Below are positions 18,623 to 27,229 of a DNA stretch of 64,000 nt, piece after piece (the first letter of the stretch is position 1; every line of letters begins with the position of its first letter). The stretch is from NCBI RefSeq assembly GCF_001570725.1, contig NZ_BCNV01000001.1, positions 1,984,001-2,048,000 on the forward strand. Reading direction: 5' to 3'. The notes beneath the pieces are model-generated. The model did no database searches. It saw only the letters and a list, made by a program, of their open reading frames with translations, and had not been told where the DNA came from. Origin of the DNA: Paenibacillus amylolyticus (GTDB taxonomy: Bacteria > Bacillota > Bacilli > Paenibacillales > Paenibacillaceae). The position numbers were made by a program, and so were the translations under genes.

Positions 18623-19521
18623 AGACGCTCCTGAAATGGAAATGGGGAAGTCGTACGTATGCTCAGCAGAAAGCCATGTGGGGCGTAATCTACGTGCTTC
18701 CCTGGCTCATTGGTTTTGTATTGTTTTTCTTCATTCCGCTGTTAGCCTCTCTGCGATACAGCATGAGTACAATTCAGGCTAACGCGGAAGGCATAGCGAT
18801 TCAGTTCAACGGTGTTGCCAATTACATTCAGGCGCTGACCGTCAATACAAGCTTTAACCGTGCGTTAATTGAGGCGATCACAGACGTGCTCATCAACGTA
18901 CCGCTTATCGTTATCTTCAGTCTGTTCCTTGCCGTTATCCTGAATCAGAAGTTCAGGGGCCGGGCTGTAGCGCGGTCGATCTTTTTCCTGCCCGTTATTC
19001 TGGCATCGGGAGTGATTATGACACTGGAGAGCACCAGCCTGATTGAAGCGGTTAATCAGAGCAGCACAGGTGGAAGCTCACTCGGGACATTTGAACTCGA
19101 AAATCTGATGGTTAACGCCGGAGTGAGCGATTGGATCGTTACGTATCTGAGCAGCGCCGTAGATCGGATCTATCAGATCGTCAGTCAATCCGGTGTACAG
19201 ATTTTGATCTTTTTGGCAGGGATCCAGACGATTTCCCCTCAATTGTATGAGGCTTCGAAGATGGAAGGGGCGACGGGTTATGAAGCCTTCTGGAAAATTA
19301 CGTTCCCGATGGTCAGCCCGCTTATTTTTGTCAATGCGATCTATACAATCATTGATTCGTTTGCCAATAACGCCATGACGGAACTGATCCGGGATACCGG
19401 CTTCGTCAAATTTGACTTTGGATTAAGTTCTGCCATGGCATGGGTCTACTTTCTGGCCATTGCCATCATTCTGGTTATCGTAAACATCATTTTCTCGAAG
19501 CGAGTCTTCTATCAAGATTAG
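18619..19521 (+). CDS. Sugar ABC transporter permease, first of pair 2, probable CTG start
   Basis: The protein has six predicted helices and an EAA loop (EASKMEGATGYEAFWKITFPMVSP). The first ATG in frame (18676) would begin two residues before the first membrane helix and lacks a ribosome site. In frame upstream, CTG at 18619 overlaps the stop of the preceding gene as CTGA, sits about six bases after GGTGGTGAG, and adds the basic segment KTLLKWKWGSRTYAQQK that LplB/UgpA-type permeases usually have before helix 1. I therefore extend the gene to CTG (300 residues). If CTG is not used, the gene is 18676-19521. It pairs with the following permease. Confidence 0.85.
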   Translation: MKTLLKWKWGSRTYAQQKAMWGVIYVLPWLIGFVLFFFIPLLASLRYSMSTIQANAEGIAIQFNGVANYIQALTVNTSFNRALIEAITDVLINVPLIVIFSLFLAVILNQKFRGRAVARSIFFLPVILASGVIMTLESTSLIEAVNQSSTGGSSLGTFELENLMVNAGVSDWIVTYLSSAVDRIYQIVSQSGVQILIFLAGIQTISPQLYEASKMEGATGYEAFWKITFPMVSPLIFVNAIYTIIDSFANNAMTELIRDTGFVKFDFGLSSAMAWVYFLAIAIILVIVNIIFSKRVFYQD

Positions 19522-19538
19522 AAAGGAGGGTGTCCCAC

Positions 19539-20486
19539 GTGACAACATCACGATTATTATCGCTGGAGCATTGGAAAGGCTGGCTGTGGGCCATGATCCG
19601 ATTCGTTCTGATTACCGGCCTTTCCTTCGTTATCCTGTTTCCCATATTTCAGAAGGTTTCCACATCCATCAAAGCTAAAGGAGATCTGTATTCAGCAGTG
19701 GTGGTGTGGATTCCACAGAACTTCTCCATCGACAATTTCAAAGAGGCGATACGCGTAATGGATTACTGGGCAACGCTGTTTAATACGTTTGCCCTGTCTG
19801 CAACGACTACACTGCTGACTACAGCATCCTGTGCACTTGCAGGATACGGATTCGCCAGACTGAAATTCAGGGGAAGCAACTGGCTGTTTGCTGGTGTAAT
19901 TCTGACGATTCTTGTACCGCCAACGACCATTCTCATTCCGGTATACCTGAATCTGAAAAGCTTTGACCTGATGGGGCTTATGACGCTTATAGCCGGAAAA
20001 CCTGTTAATTTGCTTAATACCTATTGGCCGTTTATTCTGACAGCGATTACGGCCAATTCACTTAAAGCCGGCTTGTACATCTTTATCTTCCGGCAATTCT
20101 TCAGAGGTATTCCGAAGGAAGTGGAGGAGGCGGCCTATGTGGACGGTGCGGGCATCGGGCGAACATTTTCAAGAATCATGCTACCTAATGCCATTCCGTC
20201 CATGGTAACAGTCATGCTGTTTTCCTTCGTATGGCAGTGGAACGACAGCTTTTATACGACAACTTATCTGACTTCAAGTAAAGTCATGTCAACCCAGTTA
20301 TCGTCCCTTCCGTATAATCTGGCCCAGCAGGTTACTGACGGTGCAGCTTCCCAGGCCGATCCGTTCTATCTGAGCATGATCCAGGATACAGGAATTCTTC
20401 TTGCCATTCTGCCTTTGATCGTCATCTATTTGTTTGTGCAACGATATTTCGTAGAGAGTGTAGAGCGTACGGGAATCGTCGGTTAA
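19539..20486 (+). CDS. Carbohydrate ABC transporter permease, second of pair 2
   Basis: The 315-residue protein has six predicted helices and an EAA loop (EAAYVDGAGIGRTFSRIMLPNAIP). The start is GTG at 19539, nine bases after AAAGGAGGG; the longer open frame is antisense to nothing but simply runs back through the previous gene. With the preceding permease it forms the second channel of the operon. Having two different permease pairs and two binding proteins in one operon implies two related substrates, or two importers for different chain lengths (inference). Confidence 0.92.
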   Translation: MTTSRLLSLEHWKGWLWAMIRFVLITGLSFVILFPIFQKVSTSIKAKGDLYSAVVVWIPQNFSIDNFKEAIRVMDYWATLFNTFALSATTTLLTTASCALAGYGFARLKFRGSNWLFAGVILTILVPPTTILIPVYLNLKSFDLMGLMTLIAGKPVNLLNTYWPFILTAITANSLKAGLYIFIFRQFFRGIPKEVEEAAYVDGAGIGRTFSRIMLPNAIPSMVTVMLFSFVWQWNDSFYTTTYLTSSKVMSTQLSSLPYNLAQQVTDGAASQADPFYLSMIQDTGILLAILPLIVIYLFVQRYFVESVERTGIVG

Positions 20487-20544
20487 ATTAAGTTCTTCTG
20501 TGCGTTTGGAGTGGAATCAGACTGGAAGAGGGAGGAGGAACTTC

Positions 20545-20691
20545 ATGCAATATTCCATCTGTGAAAAGGGGGCATGCAACAATCTCATGAACGTCTGCTC
20601 ACAGCAGAACCGCGACCCTTCCCTACGTAGGATCCCCCTGCTGGTGTGGAACGGATTGCGGGAGCGGGCACCGACTGAGCGATATGTTTGA
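20545..20691 (+). CDS. Possible 48-residue small protein or gene remnant
   Basis: An ATG at 20545 is preceded by a strong GGGAGGAGGAAC ribosome site and opens a 48-codon frame (MQYSICEKGACNN...), Cys-rich at its start and Arg/Pro-rich later. It lies in the 274-base gap between the last permease and the GH5 gene. I recognise no family and it has no signal peptide. It may be a leader peptide, a genuine small protein or what remains of a deleted gene. Confidence 0.25.
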   Translation: MQYSICEKGACNNLMNVCSQQNRDPSLRRIPLLVWNGLRERAPTERYV

Positions 20692-20760
20692 TCAGAGATA
20701 CTCTGACGGAGCTTACCTCGCAATATGGCAAGGCAATATATCAGATCAGGAGGAATTAAA

Positions 20761-22464
20761 GTGAAGAAGTTCATGACATCTTGTAAACTTGTACTCATTC
20801 TGGCTTTATTGATCACAATTGCTCCATGGGGAGGCAGCCGTGCCGAAGCATGGGTGGGCATGCCGATGGGCAAGCTGCACGTAAACGGCAAAAACCTGGT
20901 GAACAGCAACAACCAGCCTGTGCTACTGAACGGTTGGCATCAACCCTCAGGTGCCTACTGGACATATCAGGACAGCAATTATTATCTCAATCTGCACGGC
21001 AATAACCGTCATGCAGCTACACTGGCTTATCTGAAAGACATTACCGATACTTTTGCTGACACCAGCGCAAAGTACGGAAGCAATCATGGCTGGAATATGA
21101 ATCAGGTACGTCTGTTCATCGATCGTCAGGACATGGGAGATGTGGCTGCTGGTACATATAACTTTGCCGGTGTGCAGACCGTTACGCAAAATGTAATTAT
21201 TCCGTACATTCAATATGCCAAAACTAAAGGTGTCTATGTTGTCCTGGGACTGGACTTCACATTGAAGGATGATCAGGCAACAACACCTGCCAACCTGCAA
21301 AAATTCAACGAAATCTGGGGTTATCTCGCTTCACGCCCGGAAATCAAAAGTGCAGACAACGTTCACTTCGAACTGATCAACGAACCGGTGAAATCCTATG
21401 CCAATGGACATTGGGGTGGATACAACGGGGAAAATGACTTTGTGGATCACTGGAATGACTTGCGTAATTTCCAAAATTCCATGATTTCAACAATTCGCAG
21501 CAAAGGTGCGGACAACGTCATCTGGGCGGCAGGTCTGGGATACAACCAATTTTACAGCTTGACGGCAAGCCATCCATTGACTGATCCGCTCAATAACTAT
21601 GGATATGCGGTTCACTGGTACCCTGGTTATGGGGCATATGACAACTTCTCTATCCTGCAAGACCAGTGGAATACCAACGTGAAGGCAGCCGCTGACAAGT
21701 ATCCGATTAATATTACCGAGGTAACCTGGTTCAAAAACAAACCTGGCGATTCGGCCTATTGGAACTTATTTAATGGCAGCAATGAAGGTTTTGGCACCAA
21801 TACCAAAACGATTTTCAACGCATCAGGCAATGTCAGCATTGCAGCTCATATGAACGGATTCATTTTAAGTGAAGGACCACGAAGCTCCTTTGCCGACCCA
21901 ACTGCTGGACTGAAATGGGATGGAGATGCTTCACGGAGTGCCATGGGACGATTCCTGTTTAACTGGTACCATGAACGTGCTCAGACTTACCCGGGCAGTG
22001 GAACAGGTGGACCAACAACAGGTCTTGTATCCGGTGCTACCTATAAAATTGTAGCCCGGCATTCCAACAAGGTTATTGATGTCCCAGGTGGTCAAAACGA
22101 AAACAATCTTCAGCTCCAGCAGTGGAGTGATTTGGGCGGCAACCCTCAGAAGTGGGTACTGACCTCGATCGGCAGCGGCAACTACACTTTGACAAGTGTG
22201 AACTCACCTGACAAAGTCATCGACATTCGCAACGGTACCAACACCAATGGGGAAGTGGTCCAGCTCATGAGCAATCTGAACACAACCGCTCAGCATTTCA
22301 AAGTGAATGACCTTGGAAACGGATACTGGAGTATCATCAACGTGAACAGCAATAAAGCGATTGAAGTCGCCAACGCTTCCACTTCGGATGGAGCCAAGCT
22401 GCAGCAGAACACCTATATGGGTGCAACTAACCAGCAATGGAAATTTGTTGCCGTCAGCAATTAA
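20761..22464 (+). CDS. Secreted GH5 glycoside hydrolase with C-terminal ricin-type (CBM13-like) domain
   Basis: The 567-residue protein has a signal peptide ending near SRAEA, a GH5 catalytic domain (about residues 40-400) and, after a Gly/Thr linker, a beta-trefoil with repeated QxW-type units (LQQWSDLGGNPQKW, TAQHFKV, TNQQWKF) typical of CBM13. The proposed acid/base is Glu208 in FELINEP and the nucleophile Glu320 in INITEVTW. GTG at 20761 follows CAGGAGG. The subfamily, and thus whether it cuts cellulose, mannan or another glucan, cannot be fixed by eye. It closes the importer operon and is followed by a strong terminator, so it probably generates the imported oligosaccharides. Confidence 0.85.
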   Translation: MKKFMTSCKLVLILALLITIAPWGGSRAEAWVGMPMGKLHVNGKNLVNSNNQPVLLNGWHQPSGAYWTYQDSNYYLNLHGNNRHAATLAYLKDITDTFADTSAKYGSNHGWNMNQVRLFIDRQDMGDVAAGTYNFAGVQTVTQNVIIPYIQYAKTKGVYVVLGLDFTLKDDQATTPANLQKFNEIWGYLASRPEIKSADNVHFELINEPVKSYANGHWGGYNGENDFVDHWNDLRNFQNSMISTIRSKGADNVIWAAGLGYNQFYSLTASHPLTDPLNNYGYAVHWYPGYGAYDNFSILQDQWNTNVKAAADKYPINITEVTWFKNKPGDSAYWNLFNGSNEGFGTNTKTIFNASGNVSIAAHMNGFILSEGPRSSFADPTAGLKWDGDASRSAMGRFLFNWYHERAQTYPGSGTGGPTTGLVSGATYKIVARHSNKVIDVPGGQNENNLQLQQWSDLGGNPQKWVLTSIGSGNYTLTSVNSPDKVIDIRNGTNTNGEVVQLMSNLNTTAQHFKVNDLGNGYWSIINVNSNKAIEVANASTSDGAKLQQNTYMGATNQQWKFVAVSN

Positions 22465-22481
22465 AAAGCATAATGTTAAAC

Positions 22482-22524
22482 AAAAACCTCCCCAAGCCAC
22501 TCTTTGTCTTGGGGAGGTTTTTTG
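22482..22524 (+). terminator. Rho-independent terminator after the GH5 gene
   Basis: A perfect 12-base stem (AACCTCCCCAAG and its complement), preceded by an A-run and followed by TTTTTT, lies about 20 bases after the stop codon. It ends the operon that starts near 7.7 kb. Confidence 0.93.
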
Positions 22525-22722
22525 CGTACATTTTGATGCTTTGGCATGGAGGCCGTCCCAAGGTAGATACCACTATATTTGTGCGCCAAACGCAAAAAGA
22601 CAATTATTATTATGCAAGCATTGTAGGCTGTAGTAAGTAAATGTACCATAAGGAAGAAGTTGTACCTTCACCAGGAAGAAATACCCGTTGTATCATGGAA
22701 CAGCTACCTTATCACAGAGGAA

Positions 22723-22736
22723 TGTAAGCGCTTGAT
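22723..22736 (+). promoter_or_regulatory. Candidate cre (CcpA) site before the YesS-like regulator
   Basis: TGTAAGCGCTTGAT matches 13 of 14 positions of the consensus TGWAARCGYTWNCW. It lies 18 bases before the start codon, where bound CcpA would block transcription of the regulator. The rest of the gap after the terminator holds nothing else I can name. Confidence 0.6.
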
Positions 22737-22754
22737 AAAAAAGGGAGGGTACAT

Positions 22755-25106
22755 ATGCAGCTCCTATGGTCCAAATTTTCACCCGTGTTCCGCCGTTTCC
22801 TCATATCGTATCTTGTCATTCTGATGATTCCTCAAATTGCGGGATATGCCTCTTACCGAGCTTCCATTGAAGCGGCTCGTTCCAGCTCCATTGAGAACAG
22901 TTTGAAGTCGCTGAGTCTTGGCAAAGAGATCATTGAGCGAAATCTTCTTCAAGTCGAAGCCTTTACTAGACAGCTTGCCGCCAATCCCGATTTGCAAAAT
23001 TTAATTGCTGGCCCGAAGCCGGATGATCTTTACAACGTCTACGGGATGAACCGCATGCAGCGGAGCCTCTCCATGTACAGCAGTACCAATGATTACTTGT
23101 CTCATTTCTTCATTCACATTCCAAACTACAATGCCATCATTACACCAAGAACCGTGTATTATCGTCCAGAGCATTATTATGCTGCCAATCAGCTGGACGG
23201 TATGTCGTATGAGCAATGGCATGACCAAATTCTCAAACAACCACACTTTAATGAAATCATACCGCTTCGAAACTATAAACGTGAAATACTCGGCACTGTG
23301 CTTGAAGACGTTCCCGCCATTACATTTCTGCAATCTCTGCCTTTGAACAGCTTCAACAAACCGCAAGCCACGATTGGTGTCATGATTGATCAGGATCAGA
23401 TGGCCAGCCTTACTCAAAATATTGTGGATCAATATGACGGCTGGACTCTCGTCACCGATGCGGAAGGACAGATCATTTTCTCCCATGGCATTGAACAAGC
23501 CGAAGCAGAGCAAATGGCACAGAGTCGCCAGAGAGAAGGTGATGATGCGGAAACGGAGCTGAACGTGCAGAATGTACAGCCTGGAAGTGATGGTCGGCTG
23601 CTGATATCAATAGAGTCCAGTCAAAATGGATGGAATTACATGGCAGGGATTCCGGAGAAAGCACTCATGACAAAAGCGGATCAAATCAAACAAGTCACAC
23701 TGTTCTTTACTTTGGCAACCATTGCCTTGGGACTGTTATTCGGGCTGGTTCTGGCCTATCGGAATAGTGCACCCGTGTACAAACTGTTGGCCTCTTTTCG
23801 GGAACAAATCACCGATTCCCCAGGCAGACGGGGCAATGAATATGATTTTTTGGCAAGCCATATTAACAATCTGATTGCGAATAACGACTCACTTAAAAGC
23901 GCCATGAATGAGCAGATTCCGTTATTGAGAGACGGTTTTATCAAACGTTTGTTAACCGGAGAGGTCTATACCTCACTGGAGTTGGAGGTCATCTCATCCC
24001 AGGCGCACATTTCTCTTCATAGCAGCAAGGGCTTGGCAGGCTTAGTGAAGGTAAACGGATATGCCAATCCGGACAGTGAGGAAACTATCCATGAACTGGG
24101 TGTCGCAAGACTGCTCGTTAAACAAGTACTTACAGAGTGGAACGCTCAGGTTCTAATCACGGATTGGGGAACCGATCAGATTGCTTTTGCCTGTCCATTG
24201 GGTGAGAACCCACTAAATGAAGCTATTGGGAGATGTGAAAAAGAGCTGAACAGCTTGATGGAAGTGATCTACCGGGAGCATCGGATATCCACAACAATTG
24301 GCACAGGTGCAGCTTATGAGGTCTGGAATGATGCAGGGCGCTCCTTTGACGAAGCCAAACAAGCTCTGGATTATGCCATTCATATGGGAACAGATCATCT
24401 GGTGAGATTTGAAGATACGATGAAGGAAAATGAAATGTTCTACTATCCGATAGAGTCTGAACAGCGGCTGCTGAACACAATCAAAGTTGGGGAGCCTGAA
24501 GAGGCGATACGTATTCTGGAGCAATTATTTCTTCGTAATACAGAGGAGCGGGAACTGTCCTACGAGATGACACAGCAGTTCATCATGGAGCTGAAGGGGA
24601 CTTTTCTGAAGCTGGACGAACCCAAATTCAAGCTGGATGCCTCCCTGCTGGAGGAATATAAAACTCGGGTGACATCCATTCAGATGACTGAAACGATCGC
24701 TTCGCTGCGTGAAAAATTTAAACAGTTAACAGAAGATATCTGCGGTGATTTTCAGAGAAGAAGAGCAGGAGCACATGCGGATACTGTAAACGAAATGATT
24801 TGTTTTATCCAACATAATTATGGAGATGCAAACTTGACGCTTTATCGGATTGCGGAGCACATGAGCAAGTCCGAGAAGTTTATATCCCAACTGTTCAAAG
24901 AGCATACAGGAGAGAATCTTTCCGATTATGTAGAACGGGTACGCATTGATGCTGCCTCGAACTTGTTGCACTCCACTGGTCAGACCATTGACGAGATCGC
25001 GGAGTCTACCGGGTATAACAGTGCACATTCATTCCGCCGAGCTTTCAAGCGGGTACGTGGTATTTCCCCGAGTGTGTTTCGGAAAATGGACGTTCCTAGC
25101 GGTTAA
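22755..25106 (+). CDS. Membrane-bound AraC-family regulator (YesS-like)
   Basis: The 783-residue protein has a membrane helix near residues 15-33, a large extracellular sensor region to about 315, a second helix at about 317-340, a cytoplasmic middle region, and a C-terminal AraC double HTH (about 680-780, TLYRIAEHMSKSEKFISQLFKEHTGENLSDYVERV, shown in parts: first helix pair ending FISQLFK, second DEIAESTGYNSAHSFRRAFK). The ATG follows AAGGGAGGG. It combines sensor and regulator in one chain without a kinase. The following genes are an LplB-YtcP-LplA importer, which it likely activates on sensing an extracellular oligosaccharide. A cre site overlaps its 5' region. Confidence 0.9.
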   Translation: MQLLWSKFSPVFRRFLISYLVILMIPQIAGYASYRASIEAARSSSIENSLKSLSLGKEIIERNLLQVEAFTRQLAANPDLQNLIAGPKPDDLYNVYGMNRMQRSLSMYSSTNDYLSHFFIHIPNYNAIITPRTVYYRPEHYYAANQLDGMSYEQWHDQILKQPHFNEIIPLRNYKREILGTVLEDVPAITFLQSLPLNSFNKPQATIGVMIDQDQMASLTQNIVDQYDGWTLVTDAEGQIIFSHGIEQAEAEQMAQSRQREGDDAETELNVQNVQPGSDGRLLISIESSQNGWNYMAGIPEKALMTKADQIKQVTLFFTLATIALGLLFGLVLAYRNSAPVYKLLASFREQITDSPGRRGNEYDFLASHINNLIANNDSLKSAMNEQIPLLRDGFIKRLLTGEVYTSLELEVISSQAHISLHSSKGLAGLVKVNGYANPDSEETIHELGVARLLVKQVLTEWNAQVLITDWGTDQIAFACPLGENPLNEAIGRCEKELNSLMEVIYREHRISTTIGTGAAYEVWNDAGRSFDEAKQALDYAIHMGTDHLVRFEDTMKENEMFYYPIESEQRLLNTIKVGEPEEAIRILEQLFLRNTEERELSYEMTQQFIMELKGTFLKLDEPKFKLDASLLEEYKTRVTSIQMTETIASLREKFKQLTEDICGDFQRRRAGAHADTVNEMICFIQHNYGDANLTLYRIAEHMSKSEKFISQLFKEHTGENLSDYVERVRIDAASNLLHSTGQTIDEIAESTGYNSAHSFRRAFKRVRGISPSVFRKMDVPSG

Positions 25107-25203
25107 TGTAGGCTGTTTCTCGGGAACTATATTCTCCTTTTGTACTTTCTCAGCGTAACTGTACCTTTACGCATCCCCAGCGAAATCCTATGATTACTCA
25201 AAA

Positions 25204-25217
25204 AGTAAGCGCTACCA
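25204..25217 (+). promoter_or_regulatory. Candidate cre (CcpA) site in the leader of the LplB-type permease gene
   Basis: AGTAAGCGCTACCA fits every degenerate position of WGWAARCGYTWNCW (the strict first T is A). It lies downstream of a weak promoter candidate (TTGTAC at 25140, TACCTT at 25162, 16-base spacer), so CcpA could act as a roadblock. Its presence argues that the coding start is downstream, near 25262, and not at the ATG at 25190. Confidence 0.6.
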
Positions 25218-25261
25218 AATTGAGCTGGAGTTCAGCACGATTGGGAGCCAAGAATGGGGGG

Positions 25262-26236
25262 ATGATTCTGAGAACCACAATGACCAGTGAAACAAAGTCC
25301 ATGGAGAAACCAAGTAAACCGTCTATCTTGAAGCAAGCATTAACCAGAAGCTGGAGGCGACATTGGCAACTATATCTGCTGATTCTGCCACCGATTGCTT
25401 ACTTTATTATTTTCAAGTATGTACCCATGGTGAATGCGGTCCTGGCATTCAAAGATTACAACGTTATCAAGGGGATCTGGGGCAGTCCATGGGCCGGAAC
25501 CAAGTATTTCGAATTACTTTTCAAAAATCCGGCGTTTGTCATGCTGATCAAGAACACGCTCTACATTTCGTTTTACAGCCTGATCGTTGGTTTTCCGATT
25601 CCGATCTTACTGGCGCTTGCGCTGAACGAAATCAAAAACATACGATTCAAAAAAACAGTACAAATGGTAACGTATGCTCCATATTTTATCTCTACCGTTG
25701 TGATGGTCTCCATCATTATGCTCTTTCTGTCCCCTAGGCTGGGTATTGTCAACACAATTGCAGGTGCCCTTGGTTTCGAAGCGGTGAATTTTCTCGGTGA
25801 GCCCGGACTGTTTCGATCCATCTACGTATTCTCTGATGTGTGGCAGGGAATGGGGTACTCCGCTGTGATATATCTGGCTGCTCTGGCAGGTGTTGATCCA
25901 TCCCTGTATGAAGCCGCCAAAGTGGACGGAGCCAACCGAATACAGAAAATCATCAATGTTGATCTGCCCGGACTACTTCCGGCAGCCGTCATCATTCTGA
26001 TCCTGAGTGTAGGGAATATCATGGCTGTTGGGTTCGAAAAAATATATTTGCTGCAAAATCCGCTCAACCTGTCTGCTTCGGAGATCATCTCCACGTATGT
26101 CTACAAAATAGGATTGCTGAATGCGAATTACAGCTTCGCTACTGCGGTTGGCCTGTTCAACTCGGTGATTAACCTGATTCTACTATTAATCGTAAACGCG
26201 GTCGCCAAGCGACTGTCCAATACAAGCTTATGGTAA
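25262..26236 (+). CDS. Sugar ABC transporter permease, LplB type
   Basis: The 324-residue protein (from this start) has six predicted helices and the EAA loop EAAKVDGANRIQKIINVDLPGLLP. The start is uncertain: ATG at 25190 has no ribosome site and would place a cre site inside the coding region; ATG at 25262 follows a run of G at too short a distance; ATG at 25280 is another option. All give the same membrane domain. It forms an importer with the next permease and the binding lipoprotein after it, as in LplABC-like loci for xylan or pectin oligosaccharides in Paenibacillus. Confidence 0.88.
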   Translation: MILRTTMTSETKSMEKPSKPSILKQALTRSWRRHWQLYLLILPPIAYFIIFKYVPMVNAVLAFKDYNVIKGIWGSPWAGTKYFELLFKNPAFVMLIKNTLYISFYSLIVGFPIPILLALALNEIKNIRFKKTVQMVTYAPYFISTVVMVSIIMLFLSPRLGIVNTIAGALGFEAVNFLGEPGLFRSIYVFSDVWQGMGYSAVIYLAALAGVDPSLYEAAKVDGANRIQKIINVDLPGLLPAAVIILILSVGNIMAVGFEKIYLLQNPLNLSASEIISTYVYKIGLLNANYSFATAVGLFNSVINLILLLIVNAVAKRLSNTSLW

Positions 26237-26263
26237 CGGGAGCGAAAGGAGGAGAATCAACCC

Positions 26264-27193
26264 ATGCCTAACACACAGACACATACAGGTCGCTCGCGGA
26301 TCAAGAGCAGCAGTACGATCCGTGAATCCTGGGGAGACCGCGTATTTATAACAGTTGTTTACTTCATGCTGACTGTGGTGCTGATTGCCGTGCTGTATCC
26401 CTTGATCTATATTGTGAGTTCTTCGCTCAGCAGCCCTGCTGCCGTCTCCTCGGGAAAAGTCTGGTTGTGGCCCATTGACCTGACGTTCGACGGTTATAAA
26501 TCTGTATTACGGAATGATCAAGTACTTACCGGGTATGCCAATTCTCTTTTCTATACAGCTTGCGGTACCCTCATCAGCGTGGCACTGACCATTATGATCG
26601 CTTATCCATTATCCAAAAAAACGTTTGTTGGTCGAAGCTCGTTAATGATGTTTATCACCTTCACCATGCTGTTCTCGGGCGGTTTGATCCCTACCTATCT
26701 GGTGGTTAAAACTATGGGACTGATTGATACCCGCTGGGCGCTGCTGATTCCCAATGCCGTCTGGGTATGGCAAGTCATCATTGCCCGTACCTTTTTTCAG
26801 AATTCAATACCGGAAGAGCTGTCCGAAGCAGCAGACATCGATGGCTGCAGTGACATCCGATTTATCTACAGTATTATCCTGCCACTCGCCAAACCGATTA
26901 TCGCCGTATTATCACTTATGTACGCTGTTGGTCAGTGGAATGCATACTTTGACGCCCTCATCTATCTAAAATCACAGTCGCTCTATCCGCTACAGCTGAT
27001 ATTGCGCAGTATTCTTATTCTGAACAGCAGTACGGGGAACATGGATGCATCGGAAATGATCAAACAGCAGCAAATGGCTGAACTCATGAAGTACTCGTTA
27101 ATTGTTATGGCCAGCTTGCCGGTTCTGATCATCTATCCTTTTGTTCAACGGTATTTCGTGCAAGGCATGTTGATTGGCTCAGTCAAAGGATAA
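26264..27193 (+). CDS. Carbohydrate ABC transporter permease, YtcP type
   Basis: The 309-residue protein has six predicted helices and the EAA loop EAADIDGCSDIRFIYSIILPLAKP. The ATG follows AAAGGAGGAG at nine bases. The C-terminal QRYFVQGMLIGSVKG tail is typical for YtcP-like permeases. It is the partner of the LplB-type permease 27 bases upstream, and the binding lipoprotein follows after 36 bases. Confidence 0.93.
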   Translation: MPNTQTHTGRSRIKSSSTIRESWGDRVFITVVYFMLTVVLIAVLYPLIYIVSSSLSSPAAVSSGKVWLWPIDLTFDGYKSVLRNDQVLTGYANSLFYTACGTLISVALTIMIAYPLSKKTFVGRSSLMMFITFTMLFSGGLIPTYLVVKTMGLIDTRWALLIPNAVWVWQVIIARTFFQNSIPEELSEAADIDGCSDIRFIYSIILPLAKPIIAVLSLMYAVGQWNAYFDALIYLKSQSLYPLQLILRSILILNSSTGNMDASEMIKQQQMAELMKYSLIVMASLPVLIIYPFVQRYFVQGMLIGSVKG

Positions 27194-27229
27194 GTTCATT
27201 TCTATCTATCTGTGAGGGAGAGGATTGCA

